From Geopsychrobacter sp. (GTDB lineage: Bacteria; Desulfobacterota; Desulfuromonadia; Desulfuromonadales; Geopsychrobacteraceae), in assembly GCA_021647445.1 (NCBI GenBank), contig JAKIUS010000096.1, positions 1 through 6,606 on the forward strand: 6,606 nt of DNA, written 5' to 3'. Below the pieces are notes generated by a model. The model did not search any database, had not been told where the DNA came from, and was given only the letters and a program-made list of their open reading frames with translations. The translations under genes were made by a program, and so were the position numbers. Below, one piece after another: positions 1-6,009 of this stretch (its first letter is position 1; every line of letters starts with the position of its first letter).

Positions 1-1053
1 CCTTTAGTGCTCTTATTTGTTAATTCACAGCACAGTTTGCGTCTGGTTGAGACCTTGTTGTGTCAGCGGACAACCGAGGCTTTAGATACTCAGGCTGCGC
101 GAGCCCTTGAATTGCGTGCCGAAATGGTGGCCCGTGACGTTTCCGATTTTCTTTTCCAGGTTGAAGGTGACCTGAACGATCTCACCCTGATCGCTCCGAG
201 TCAGCAATCCTATCTCGATTTTGTCTGGGGACATGCGCGCGAAGTCTGGTATCGCCGTGGCACCAATGATAAGCCGGTTGAAGTCAAAGAACGGATTCTT
301 CTCTATCAGGAGGTTGCCTATATCGACGCCACAGGTCAGGAGTTGGTTCGGGTGGTGGCGGGGCGCCCCTCACTCGATCTGCGTAATGTCGCTGCTCCGG
401 CCAACACAACCTATAAATCTGAAGATTATTTCCAGAAAGCTAGTAGGTTAGCTGCTGGCGAAGTCAGCGTTTCACATTTAAGTGGTTGGTACGTCAGTCG
501 TGATGAACAGTTACAAGGAGCTGAAACCCCACAGGCTGCGGTGCAGGGGACTCCTTATCGCGGGGTGATCCGTTTCGCCATGCCGGTTTATACCAAGGGG
601 GTTTTGCAGGGCATTGTTGTCGTCTCGCTTGACCACCGCCACCTGATGGAATTCACTCAGCATATCGCTCCCACCGAAGAGCGTCATACAGTTTTCCCTT
701 CGTATGCCAGTGGTAATTATGCCTTTATGTTCGATGATGAGGGTTGGATGATTACCCATCCAAAGTACTGGGATATTCGCGGCTATGACAAGAATGGGTT
801 GCTGGTGCCAGCCTATACCGCAGAGACGGATGTTGAGACGCAGCGGGCCGGCCGCATTCCGTTCAACCTGTTTCAGGCTGGTTTTATCCATAAGAATTAC
901 CCCATCGTTGCCGCAGCCGTGCGGCGGGGAGAGCAAGGGGTTGTCGATATAACCAACGTCGGCGGTTCTCGTAAGATCATGGCCTATGCACCGGTTTTTT
1001 ATGCCAAGGGTGATTTTCAGCGCTATAAAATTTTTTGTGGGGTCACCATTTGA
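1..1053 (+). CDS. Sensor half of the kinase: membrane anchor plus Cache-like periplasmic domain
   Basis: This is the part before the TGA, 350 visible codons. The first residues (PLVLLFVN) look like the end of a signal-anchor helix. A helical stretch follows, rich in charged residues ([20 protein letters not shown]), typical of the long first helix of a double-Cache (dCache) sensor. Repeated aromatic and glycine patterns such as WYRRG (codons about 84-88), LSGWYVSRD and [14 protein letters not shown] match the mixed alpha/beta ligand-binding folds of dCache domains, which bind small molecules outside the membrane. The ligand cannot be told from sequence. Translated alone, the product would be a membrane-anchored sensor with no kinase. 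GTG at base 7 is in frame but lies within the helix and has no visible ribosome binding site, so I do not take it as the start. Confidence 0.72.
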   Translation, partial: PLVLLFVNSQHSLRLVETLLCQRTTEALDTQAARALELRAEMVARDVSDFLFQVEGDLNDLTLIAPSQQSYLDFVWGHAREVWYRRGTNDKPVEVKERILLYQEVAYIDATGQELVRVVAGRPSLDLRNVAAPANTTYKSEDYFQKASRLAAGEVSVSHLSGWYVSRDEQLQGAETPQAAVQGTPYRGVIRFAMPVYTKGVLQGIVVVSLDHRHLMEFTQHIAPTEERHTVFPSYASGNYAFMFDDEGWMITHPKYWDIRGYDKNGLLVPAYTAETDVETQRAGRIPFNLFQAGFIHKNYPIVAAAVRRGEQGVVDITNVGGSRKIMAYAPVFYAKGDFQRYKIFCGVTI

Positions 1054-2454
1054 GCCGAGGTCGAAAATTTTCACCAACCGGCTTTAACGACCGCCAGTCT
1101 TATCCGTAAGGAGATTACCAATTATCTGAGCGAATCCTGGTTTGTGATCTCCATGACCGTCATGTTTGTGATCCTCGCCGCTTATCGACTCTCGGATGGT
1201 ATTGTCGGCCCCTTGCTCTCTCTGACCGAAGGGACTCGGCAGATGGCCCGAGGTAATCTGGAGATACGGGTCAAGGTCAAATCTCATGACGAGGTCGGGG
1301 TCTTGGCGGAATCGTTTAATCGCATGGCCAATGATCTCAGCTTGCGTCAGCTGCGCTTATTGAAAACCCTGCAGGCTCTCAGACGCTCACGTCAGGAGAT
1401 CATCCGCGAACGCAATTTTAAGCATACGGTTGTTGAAAATATTGAAACCGGGATTATGACCTTCAATGGCGAATGTCAGGTGACGACCCTCAATGGACCC
1501 GCCAGTCAGATTCTCGGCATCAAGCAACCTCAAGATCCTCAACCCTGGCAGGAGATGTTGATTGGTTGGCCTGAATTTCATCCCGGCCTCTCCGCAGCTT
1601 TTTCGATTTCTGACCAGAAGAATTGGGGCGATTATATTACCCTTGAGCGTGATAGCCGGCAACTCACCTATCGACTTTCACTTTTTCCGCTGAGTTTTCG
1701 ACGTCAGGCTGGCTGGTTGTTGACCGTAGAAGATTTGACCGAGCGAGTCAATATGCGTGACCAGATGTCGCGTATGGATCGTCTCGCATCTTTGGGGCGT
1801 ATGTCGGCGGGGATCGCCCATGAAATACGCAACCCCCTGACCGGGGTCAGCCTGTTGCTGGATGAACTGCATGACCGTCTGCTCGGCCAAGAGCAGGATC
1901 AGTTGCTGATCCGCAAAGCCCTCGGTGAAATCGAACGACTCGAAGGTCTGGTTGGTGAACTGCTACATTTCTCGGCGGTTTCAACGCCGCAGCTTGTTTT
2001 GGGTGAGTTGACTACAGTTATTGACGATTCTCTCTTTCTGGTCCGTAAACAGTGTGAACGGCAGTCGATTGAAATCGACTGCCATTTTGAGGCCAACCTT
2101 CCCGCGTTGCTCCTCGATGCCGATCGTTTGAAACAGGTGTTTTTGAATCTCTTTAGCAATGCGATCGATGCCATGCCAGCAGGTGGAGCCTTGAAGGTGC
2201 AGACCAGTCGTGTGGGCAAGGGGGTACAGGTGGCAATTAGTGACAATGGTTGTGGTATCGAAGCCGAAAAGCTTGGTCTCATATTTGAGCCCTTTTATAC
2301 CAGCAAGGGGCGCGAGGGGACCGGTTTGGGTCTCTCAATCAGCCATAATATCGTCTCTGAGCATGGGGGGACCATCAGAGCTGAAAGTACCCCAGCTCAG
2401 GGGACGCGTATCTTTTTGACTCTGCCCTTTGAAGGTTCGGACACGCCTGGCTAA
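1054..2454 (+). CDS. Kinase half: TM2, HAMP, PAS, HisKA and HATPase domains
   Basis: Codons are counted from base 1. A membrane helix (FVISMTVMFVILAAY) spans codons about 380-394, then HAMP (IVGPLLSLTEGTRQMARGNL onward, to about 450) and a PAS-like segment (VVENIETGIMTFNGECQVTT, about 475-585). HisKA carries the H-box GIAHEIRNPLTG with the phosphorylated His at codon 607 (1819-1821). The HATPase has an N-box (NLFSNAIDAM, Asn 720), G1 (DNGCGI, Asp 748) and G2 (GTGLGL, 773-778). All catalytic motifs are intact, so the enzyme would autophosphorylate if made. No good restart site follows the TGA: GTG at 1144 lies inside the membrane helix without a Shine-Dalgarno, and AAGGAG at 1108-1113 precedes only ATT and CTG codons. 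A 6-bp hairpin (2447-2452 with 2459-2464) overlaps the TAA stop. Confidence 0.85.
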   Translation, partial: AEVENFHQPALTTASLIRKEITNYLSESWFVISMTVMFVILAAYRLSDGIVGPLLSLTEGTRQMARGNLEIRVKVKSHDEVGVLAESFNRMANDLSLRQLRLLKTLQALRRSRQEIIRERNFKHTVVENIETGIMTFNGECQVTTLNGPASQILGIKQPQDPQPWQEMLIGWPEFHPGLSAAFSISDQKNWGDYITLERDSRQLTYRLSLFPLSFRRQAGWLLTVEDLTERVNMRDQMSRMDRLASLGRMSAGIAHEIRNPLTGVSLLLDELHDRLLGQEQDQLLIRKALGEIERLEGLVGELLHFSAVSTPQLVLGELTTVIDDSLFLVRKQCERQSIEIDCHFEANLPALLLDADRLKQVFLNLFSNAIDAMPAGGALKVQTSRVGKGVQVAISDNGCGIEAEKLGLIFEPFYTSKGREGTGLGLSISHNIVSEHGGTIRAESTPAQGTRIFLTLPFEGSDTPG

Positions 2455-2543
2455 AAACAGCCAGAAAGATTGTGCGTTACGCCGAGAAAATTCTCTTTAG
2501 CGGAGAATGAGCCTTCCATGATGGCTAAAAACAACCATTTTCC

Positions 2544-2573
2544 TTGCTTTCCGTATACGCTCACCGTTATATT
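2544..2573 (+). promoter_or_regulatory. Possible sigma-70-type promoter ahead of the response regulator
   Basis: TTGCTT at 2544-2549 and TATATT at 2568-2573 are separated by 18 bases. The -10 matches the consensus at five of six positions, the -35 only at three. It would start a leader of roughly 110 bases that includes the hairpin over the regulator's ribosome binding site. I saw no GG-N10-GC sigma-54 promoter in this spacer. Co-transcription with the kinase is equally possible. Confidence 0.25.
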
Positions 2574-2653
2574 TCAATTCCGATCCTTTAATTTGTTGCA
2601 TTATTGGCCTGTGTTTTTCACACCGGAACCCAGCAGGTCGGTCACCCTTTAAT

Positions 2654-2681
2654 CCCCTATCTGCCCCACCGGGCAGGGGAG
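2654..2681 (+). promoter_or_regulatory. Hairpin enclosing the response regulator's Shine-Dalgarno
   Basis: CTGCCC (2661-2666) pairs perfectly with GGGCAG (2671-2676) across a CACC loop. The stem can extend with CCCC (2654-2657) against GGG (2677-2679) past a 3-base bulge. The 3' arm contains AGGGGAG (2675-2681), the only good Shine-Dalgarno for the ATG at 2690, eight bases away. The fold would hide the ribosome binding site. There is no U-tract, so it is not an intrinsic terminator. The pairing is plain in the sequence; a regulatory role is inferred. Confidence 0.5.
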
Positions 2682-2689
2682 TGTTGATC

Positions 2690-4066
2690 ATGGAAAAAAT
2701 TCTGATTGTTGATGATGAAGCCTTTATCCGTGAAAATCTTGAACGGATCCTTGCCGCCGATGGTTATCGGTCTCAGTCGACGGAATCGCCGGATGAAGCG
2801 ATCAGAATTGTTTCCGAAGAGGAGATCAGTCTGGTTCTGCTCGATCTGAATCTGGGCAACAAGAGCGGCCTCGATGTGCTGCGTGCGATTAAAGAAGTCG
2901 ATCCCGATGTCCTGGTTATTATTATTACCGGCTACGGCACTGTTGAAAGTGCTGTAAAAGCCTTGAAAATTGGGGCCTATGATTACATCAAGAAGCCGTT
3001 TAAGGCCGATGCGATCCACCTGATCGTTAAGCTCGCCCTTGAAACTCAATCCTTGCGTCGCAAGGTAAAGCGTCTCTCGCGTGAAGATGATGATATGAAT
3101 ATGATCGGCAACAGCCCGGCGTTGCTGCAGATTTTCCGTCAGATTCGCGAAGTTGCCAAGCATGAAACCGCGACGGTGCTGATTACCGGCGAGAGCGGCA
3201 CCGGCAAGGAGTTGGTCGCCCAGGCCATTCATAATCTCTCGCCGCGTGTCGATAAGCCTTTTATCGAAATTAACTGTGGGTCATTACCCTTTAATCTGCT
3301 CGAAAGTGAACTGTTCGGCCATGAACGCGGTGCTTTCACCGATGCCAAAACACGTAAACTCGGGTTGTTTGAGGAATCGGACAATGGTTCGATTTTTCTC
3401 GATGAAATTGGTGAGATGGCCATGGGGCTACAGGTTAAACTCCTTCGGGTCCTTGAAGATCGCAAGATCAGACGCCTTGGCGGCAATCGTAATATAGATA
3501 TCAACGTCAGAATCATCGCCGCAACCAATGCCGAACTTAAGGATGCGATTCTTGCCAAGGAGTTTCGTGAAGACCTCTATTATCGCCTGAATGTCTTTCC
3601 GATTCATATTCCGCCCTTACGCGATCGGCGGGAAGATATCCCCTGTCTGCTGGAAAATTTTCTTCAGCGTTTCAGTCGTGAATTCAATAAGGCGATGCGT
3701 TCATTTTCACGGGATGCCCTTGATTTGATGCTCCGCTACCACTGGCCGGGCAATGTTCGCGAGTTGCGTAATGTGGTGGAACGTATCTGTATCATGCACA
3801 ATGTTGATGAGATCAAGACCGCCCATTTGCCGCGTGAAATATGGGGGGAGGCACCGCAGAGTGAGGTGCCTTTTAACTATGAAATTCCGCCAGAAGGGAT
3901 TGTCCTCGACGATGTGGTAGGCCAGGTCGAGAAGGATCTGATCTCAAAGGCCTTTTCTATTACTGGCGGCAATGTTGCCAAGACTGCACGTATTCTTAAC
4001 GTCCCTCGCGGGACCCTGCGTTATAAGCTTGAGAAATATGCGTTGGGGAATGGCTTGATCGGCTGA
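2690..4066 (+). CDS. Sigma-54-dependent response regulator (NtrC family: REC-AAA+-Fis HTH)
   Basis: A 458-residue activator, normal length for the family. The receiver domain (1-115) has the acidic pocket D8/D9, phosphoacceptor D52 (LLDLNL), T80 and K102. The AAA+ domain (about 138-370) has Walker A GESGTGKE (167-174), the sigma-54-contact loop GAFTDA (214-219), Walker B IFLDE (235-239), sensor I AATN (277-280), the arginine-finger region FREDLYYRLNVF (292-303) and sensor II WPGNVREL (352-359). A Fis-type helix-turn-helix closes it (NVAKTARILNVPRGTLRYKL). Phosphorylated, such proteins form rings at upstream sites and hydrolyse ATP to open sigma-54 promoters. I chose ATG 2690 because the protein then begins MEKILIVDDE and AGGGGAG lies eight bases upstream; GTG at 2681 falls within that Shine-Dalgarno. 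The adjacent kinase is the obvious partner. Target genes are not evident, and I give no symbol because AtoC, ZraR and NtrC-like members look alike. Confidence 0.97.
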   Translation: MEKILIVDDEAFIRENLERILAADGYRSQSTESPDEAIRIVSEEEISLVLLDLNLGNKSGLDVLRAIKEVDPDVLVIIITGYGTVESAVKALKIGAYDYIKKPFKADAIHLIVKLALETQSLRRKVKRLSREDDDMNMIGNSPALLQIFRQIREVAKHETATVLITGESGTGKELVAQAIHNLSPRVDKPFIEINCGSLPFNLLESELFGHERGAFTDAKTRKLGLFEESDNGSIFLDEIGEMAMGLQVKLLRVLEDRKIRRLGGNRNIDINVRIIAATNAELKDAILAKEFREDLYYRLNVFPIHIPPLRDRREDIPCLLENFLQRFSREFNKAMRSFSRDALDLMLRYHWPGNVRELRNVVERICIMHNVDEIKTAHLPREIWGEAPQSEVPFNYEIPPEGIVLDDVVGQVEKDLISKAFSITGGNVAKTARILNVPRGTLRYKLEKYALGNGLIG

Positions 4067-4112
4067 AAAACGCCACTTTCTTATTTTCAACATTCAGAGG
4101 CAGGCCCATACT

Positions 4113-4159
4113 CCCGCCCTAATTGGCTAAGATTAGCCATTTAGTGCGGGCTTTTCTTT
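4113..4159 (+). terminator. Intrinsic terminator of the response regulator
   Basis: A long hairpin pairs CCCGC, CTAA and TGGCTAA (4113-4130) with TTAGCCA, TTAG and GCGGG (4133-4150), with only two mismatches inside the stem. It is followed by CTTTTCTTT (4151-4159). It lies 46 bases after the regulator's stop codon. There is no A-tract on its upstream side, so it should act mainly on plus-strand transcripts and not on the convergent RRM gene. Confidence 0.85.
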
Positions 4160-4204
4160 GTCTTATTCAGGTGAAGACACTATCGATAGCTGATGATTAG
4201 TGCT

Positions 4205-4236
4205 AAATAGGTTTTCTTATGCAAAACGGTCTATTT
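4205..4236 (-). terminator. Weak hairpin over the stop codon of the RRM gene
   Basis: AAATAG and GTTTT (4205-4215) are mirrored by AAAAC (4223-4227) and CTATTT (4231-4236) with a 3-base bulge, forming an AT-rich stem. It overlaps the TAG stop (4231-4233) of the minus-strand gene. No clear U-run follows on that strand, so termination is only a possibility. It may instead be a 3' stabilising structure or chance. Confidence 0.3.
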
Positions 4237-4572
4237 GCGCGTTCGTTTTGGTGGCCGGCGGCGTTTTGCAGGTTTTTTGTCTTTTTCTTCTGGCTGCTCT
4301 GCGACTAGCGGTTTGTCCCGGGCCGAACTGACATGGATACAACGGTTGAGCAGGCGGGTTCCATCGAGCATATTGACCGCCTCTTTGGCTTGCGCGTCCG
4401 TTGACATGCGTATAAAAGCCCGCCCATTAAAGTTGCCGGAGCGCTCATCATTCATCATGTTGATCGCGCGGACAGTTCCGCAGACTGAAAAGAGTTTGTG
4501 TAGATCTTCTTCAACGACGTCAAAGGAGATATCGGCGACATAGATATCCCTGATTTTGGATTTATTTCTCAT
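4231..4572 (-). CDS. Single-RRM RNA-binding protein with a basic tail
   Basis: A 113-residue protein made of one RNA recognition motif (residues about 8-87) and a Lys/Arg-rich tail (about 88-113, ending KRRRPPKRTRK). RNP2 is IYVADI (10-15) and RNP1 is NGRAFIRM (49-56); between them lies EEDLHKLFSVCGTV, the usual helix 1. The contact aromatics Y11 and F53 are present, while the third position of RNP1 holds R51 in place of Phe/Tyr. Bacterial members are small cytoplasmic single-stranded RNA binders, best studied in cyanobacteria; the RNA target here is unknown. The start is ATG at 4572-4570 on the minus strand, with AAAGG eight bases upstream (4581-4585). The gene is convergent with the response regulator. 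A Tn3-family end begins about 27 bases upstream of the start codon, so the original promoter was probably displaced. Confidence 0.93.
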   Translation of the reverse strand: MRNKSKIRDIYVADISFDVVEEDLHKLFSVCGTVRAINMMNDERSGNFNGRAFIRMSTDAQAKEAVNMLDGTRLLNRCIHVSSARDKPLVAEQPEEKDKKPAKRRRPPKRTRK

Positions 4573-4599
4573 AGATTGTGCCTTTCTGGCCTAGTGACC

Positions 4600-4635
4600 G
4601 GGTAGCTGTAAAAAATGGCCAACTTTTGACATAAG
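4600..4635 (+). repeat. Probable left terminal inverted repeat of the Tn3-family element
   Basis: The stretch begins GGGTAGCTG and ends TTTTGACATAAG over 36 bases. Tn3-family ends are about 38 bp, usually start GGGG and end in TAAG (Tn3 and Tn21 both do), so both ends fit the pattern. It lies 52 bases before the transposase start codon. The outer boundary is uncertain by a few bases because the right end is not in the window, and no target duplication can be tested. Confidence 0.5.
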
Positions 4636-4727
4636 CCCATTCGTTGTTATCCTACCAGATTCTTCTCAATTAATTGGAGGGTCAGTGATGAAAAGAATTT
4701 GAGATGCTGAAAAGTTGGCCACTTTTT
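4610..4727. repeat. 18-bp inverted repeat linking the transposon end to the start of tnpA
   Basis: The left arm AAAAAATGGCCAACTTTT (4610-4627) and the right arm AAAAGTTGGCCACTTTTT (4710-4727) are reverse complements at 17 of 18 positions, 82 bases apart. The left arm is part of the probable terminal repeat; the right arm lies in the first codons of tnpA (encoding EKLATFW). The promoter, Shine-Dalgarno and start codon all lie at the edge of or between the arms. The repeat is plain; a role as a second transposase-binding site or as a hairpin in readthrough RNA is inferred. Confidence 0.8.
4626..4653 (+). promoter_or_regulatory. Candidate tnpA promoter within and beside the transposon end
   Basis: A perfect TTGACA (4626-4631), contained in the inner part of the probable terminal repeat, is followed after 16 bases by TATCCT (4648-4653, four of six consensus matches). 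Transcription would begin about 25-30 bases before ATG 4688. Binding of transposase to the repeat would cover the -35, a possible autoregulation. Confidence 0.4.
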
Positions 4728-5872
4728 GGTGTTTGAACTTTGATGAGCTCCAGCTTCTTAAAACCAAGCCCCCAAGAACCTATCTGGGGTTTGGTATCCA
4801 GCTCAAGCATTATCAGCAGAGCGGTAAATTCCTTCATTCTCTGGCTGAAATCACCAAAGCTCCTCTTGAATTTTTGGCTGAGCAGCTTGAAATTCCGGAT
4901 TAGGAAATAGAATTCTATGAATTCGATGGCCGCTCAGGGCGTCGCCACCGCAAAGAAATATTGGACTTTCTCGGGATACAATCTGTCACAGCCAAAGATA
5001 AGCAAGTCTTTGTTGATTGGCTCAGAGTAGAAATCTATCCCCATGGCACATCAGTGTCAGAGGCCGAAGGTCTTGCAATTAACTGGTTCCTCCAACAAAA
5101 AGCAGAATGTCCTGCAAAGACAGAGCTAGATCGCCTGGTTCGCTCCGCGTTCAATCTATTTGAGCAATGTCTTCATGAAACCGTTGCACTATCACTCTCA
5201 CCACAAGCCAAAGTACTGATAGATTCTTCCCTAAATGGCGCTGAGAATGCTATCGAGTTCAGCAGTCTGAAAGCCGATCCCGGTCGAGTCGGTCTGGATA
5301 GTGTTTTGACTGAAGCTGAAAAGCTTCAATTTATCCGGTCAATCAATCTTTCTCTCGATGTATTTCAGTCCGTCAGCACAAAAGCCTTGAAACATTACTA
5401 TCAACGCATTTGCAGTGAAAGCACTTGGGACGTCAAACAGCATCCACCGGAAGTCAAATACAGCCTGTTTGCCATCTTTCTCTTTTTTCGTCAACGAGAA
5501 ATAATAGATGGCCTGATTGAGCTGTTTATCCAGATTGTTCACCGCCTCTCAGTGCGAGCCGAACGGAAACTGGTCAAGGAATTGTTGAGAGATTTTTAAA
5601 AAGTTCACGGCAAAACCACCCTGCTTTTCAGAATTGCCGAAGCCGCGCTTCTGAACCCAGAGGGTCGCGTTAAAGATGTAGTCTATCCAATTGCCGGGGA
5701 AAATATTCTTCAGAATCTGCTCAATGAATTTAAATCCTCAGGGCCTGGCTATCACCAGCAGGTTCATAAAATCATTCGAGCATCCTACAGTAACCATTAC
5801 CGTCGCATGGTTCCGAAAATACTCGATACGCTGGAGTTTCGTTCCGGCAATACTCAGCATCGGCCAGTTGTT
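4688..5872 (+). pseudogene. tnpA: Tn3-family transposase, N-terminal fragment with three nonsense codons
   Basis: The frame starts at ATG 4688 with GGAGGG (4676-4681) six bases upstream and opens MKRI-stop-DAEKLATFW. It continues TYLGFGIQLKHYQQSGKF (31-48) and FDGRSGRRHRKEI (79-91), the N-terminal DUF4158-type DNA-binding domain of Tn3-family transposases. The family pattern goes on through KVHGKTTLLFRIAEAAL, SSGPGYHQQVHKIIRASYSN and LDTLEFRSGNTQHRPVV, ending at codon 395. Stops are TGA at 4700 (codon 5, where relatives have Trp), TAG at 4901 (codon 72) and TAA at 5597 (codon 304), with no frameshift. After 5872 the frame stays open to TAG 5918 but family resemblance ends. A full enzyme has about 1,000 residues, so the catalytic half is gone. 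Shorter open pieces (such as 4961-5599) are fragments, not independent genes. Confidence 0.88.
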
Positions 5873-6003
5873 AGTTCCCACAATAACCTGAACCTGAGGA
5901 GCTCATTTTTTTCAGATTAGATTGACAAGAGTCTTCATGTTGCCGGATTATTTGGATCCCCGCTGTGGGGATCATTGACAAAAAAACGGGCGGAGAGTTT
6001 TAC
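5873..6003. other. Unassigned spacer between the Tn3 remnant and the IS21 end
   Basis: Transposase similarity stops at 5872 and the IS21-like end begins near 6004. The 131 bases between contain no gene I can support. They hold a T-run, a perfect hairpin (5955-5973) and two perfect TTGACA hexamers (5922-5927 and 5975-5980). It could be original chromosome, the edge of a deletion, or part of another lost element. No Tn3 right end was recognised here. Confidence 0.6.
5955..5973. repeat. Perfect GATCCCC/GGGGATC hairpin
   Basis: GATCCCC (5955-5961) and GGGGATC (5967-5973) pair perfectly around a GCTGT loop. Neither strand has a U-run directly after the stem, so it is not a standard terminator. 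It sits just after a possible promoter (TTGACA 5922-5927, 18 bases, GATTAT 5946-5951) and so could be an operator-like palindrome. Confidence 0.5.
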
Positions 6004-6004
6004 T
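5975..6004 (+). promoter_or_regulatory. Possible hybrid promoter entering the IS21 left end
   Basis: TTGACA (5975-5980) lies in flanking DNA; 18 bases on, TTTACT (5999-6004) reaches the first base of the IS and matches the -10 consensus at four of six positions. An alternative inside the IS is TATGAT (6042-6047, five of six) with TTAACC (6017-6022) 19 bases upstream. Either could drive istA; neither is proven. Confidence 0.22.
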
Positions 6005-6009
6005 GTTCG

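Larger units (their letters stand above)
1..2454 (+). pseudogene. Sensor histidine kinase gene, 5'-truncated by window, interrupted by in-frame TGA
   Basis: One reading frame runs from base 1 to the TAA at 2452-2454, broken only by TGA at 1051-1053. Translation on both sides of the TGA belongs to one protein architecture: membrane anchor, extracytoplasmic Cache-like sensor, second membrane helix, HAMP, PAS, HisKA, HATPase. The residues around the stop read GVTI-stop-AEVENFH. From memory, related kinases have a glycine there, so GGA to TGA (one base) would explain it. The frame is already open at base 1 inside what looks like the first membrane helix, so the true start lies upstream. About 817 codons are visible, normal for this class less a short N-terminus. 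The gene may be a recent pseudogene, be split into two products, be read through, or carry a sequencing error; the sequence cannot decide. Its partner regulator begins 235 bases downstream. Confidence 0.82.
4600..5872 (+). mobile_element. Remnant of a Tn3-family transposon or IS: left end and 5' part of tnpA
   Basis: A Tn3-like terminal sequence (4600-4635) is followed at 4688 by a decayed transposase frame ending near 5872. Roughly the last 600 residues expected of a Tn3 transposase, including the DDE catalytic domain, are missing. No resolvase, res site or matching right end is visible in the window. The segment reads as more AT-rich than the flanking regulator gene. The element is dead in its own right, but its left end could still be recognised by a related transposase elsewhere in the genome. 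Confidence 0.75.

Noticed and set aside
511..1077. Long minus-strand open frame opposite the sensor domain
   Set aside because: It lies entirely opposite a frame with clear family features, and its own translation shows no domain or good ribosome binding site.
2447..2464. Terminator at the end of the kinase gene
   Set aside because: The 6-bp stem is followed by AAAGATTG without a U-run, so it lacks the intrinsic terminator signature.
2470..2652. 60-codon plus-strand frame in the kinase-regulator spacer
   Set aside because: No Shine-Dalgarno, low-complexity composition and no recognisable motif; hairpins and a promoter-like site fit the region better.
2455..2689. Sigma-54 promoter controlling the regulator itself
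   Set aside because: I found no GG and GC pair with the required spacing; TTGGCC near 2606 lacks the -12 GC.
2657..3232. 191-codon minus-strand frame opposite the response regulator
   Set aside because: It mirrors the receiver and AAA+ coding sequence; the plus strand has every expected motif, so this is a shadow.
4180..4189. CTATCGATAG palindrome as an operator
   Set aside because: A single 10-bp palindrome downstream of two convergent genes, with no promoter beside it.
4235..4543. Plus-strand frame overlapping the RRM gene
   Set aside because: The minus-strand frame has RNP1, RNP2, a ribosome binding site and a normal RRM length; the plus frame has none.
1051..5599. Stop-codon reassignment as a common cause of the four in-frame stops
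   Set aside because: TGA, TAG and TAA all occur as interruptions, while the regulator and RRM genes end normally with TGA and TAG; no single recoding explains them.
5691..5891. 66-codon plus-strand frame over the end of the transposase remnant
   Set aside because: The other frame continues the transposase family pattern (FRIAEAAL to HRPVV) through this stretch.
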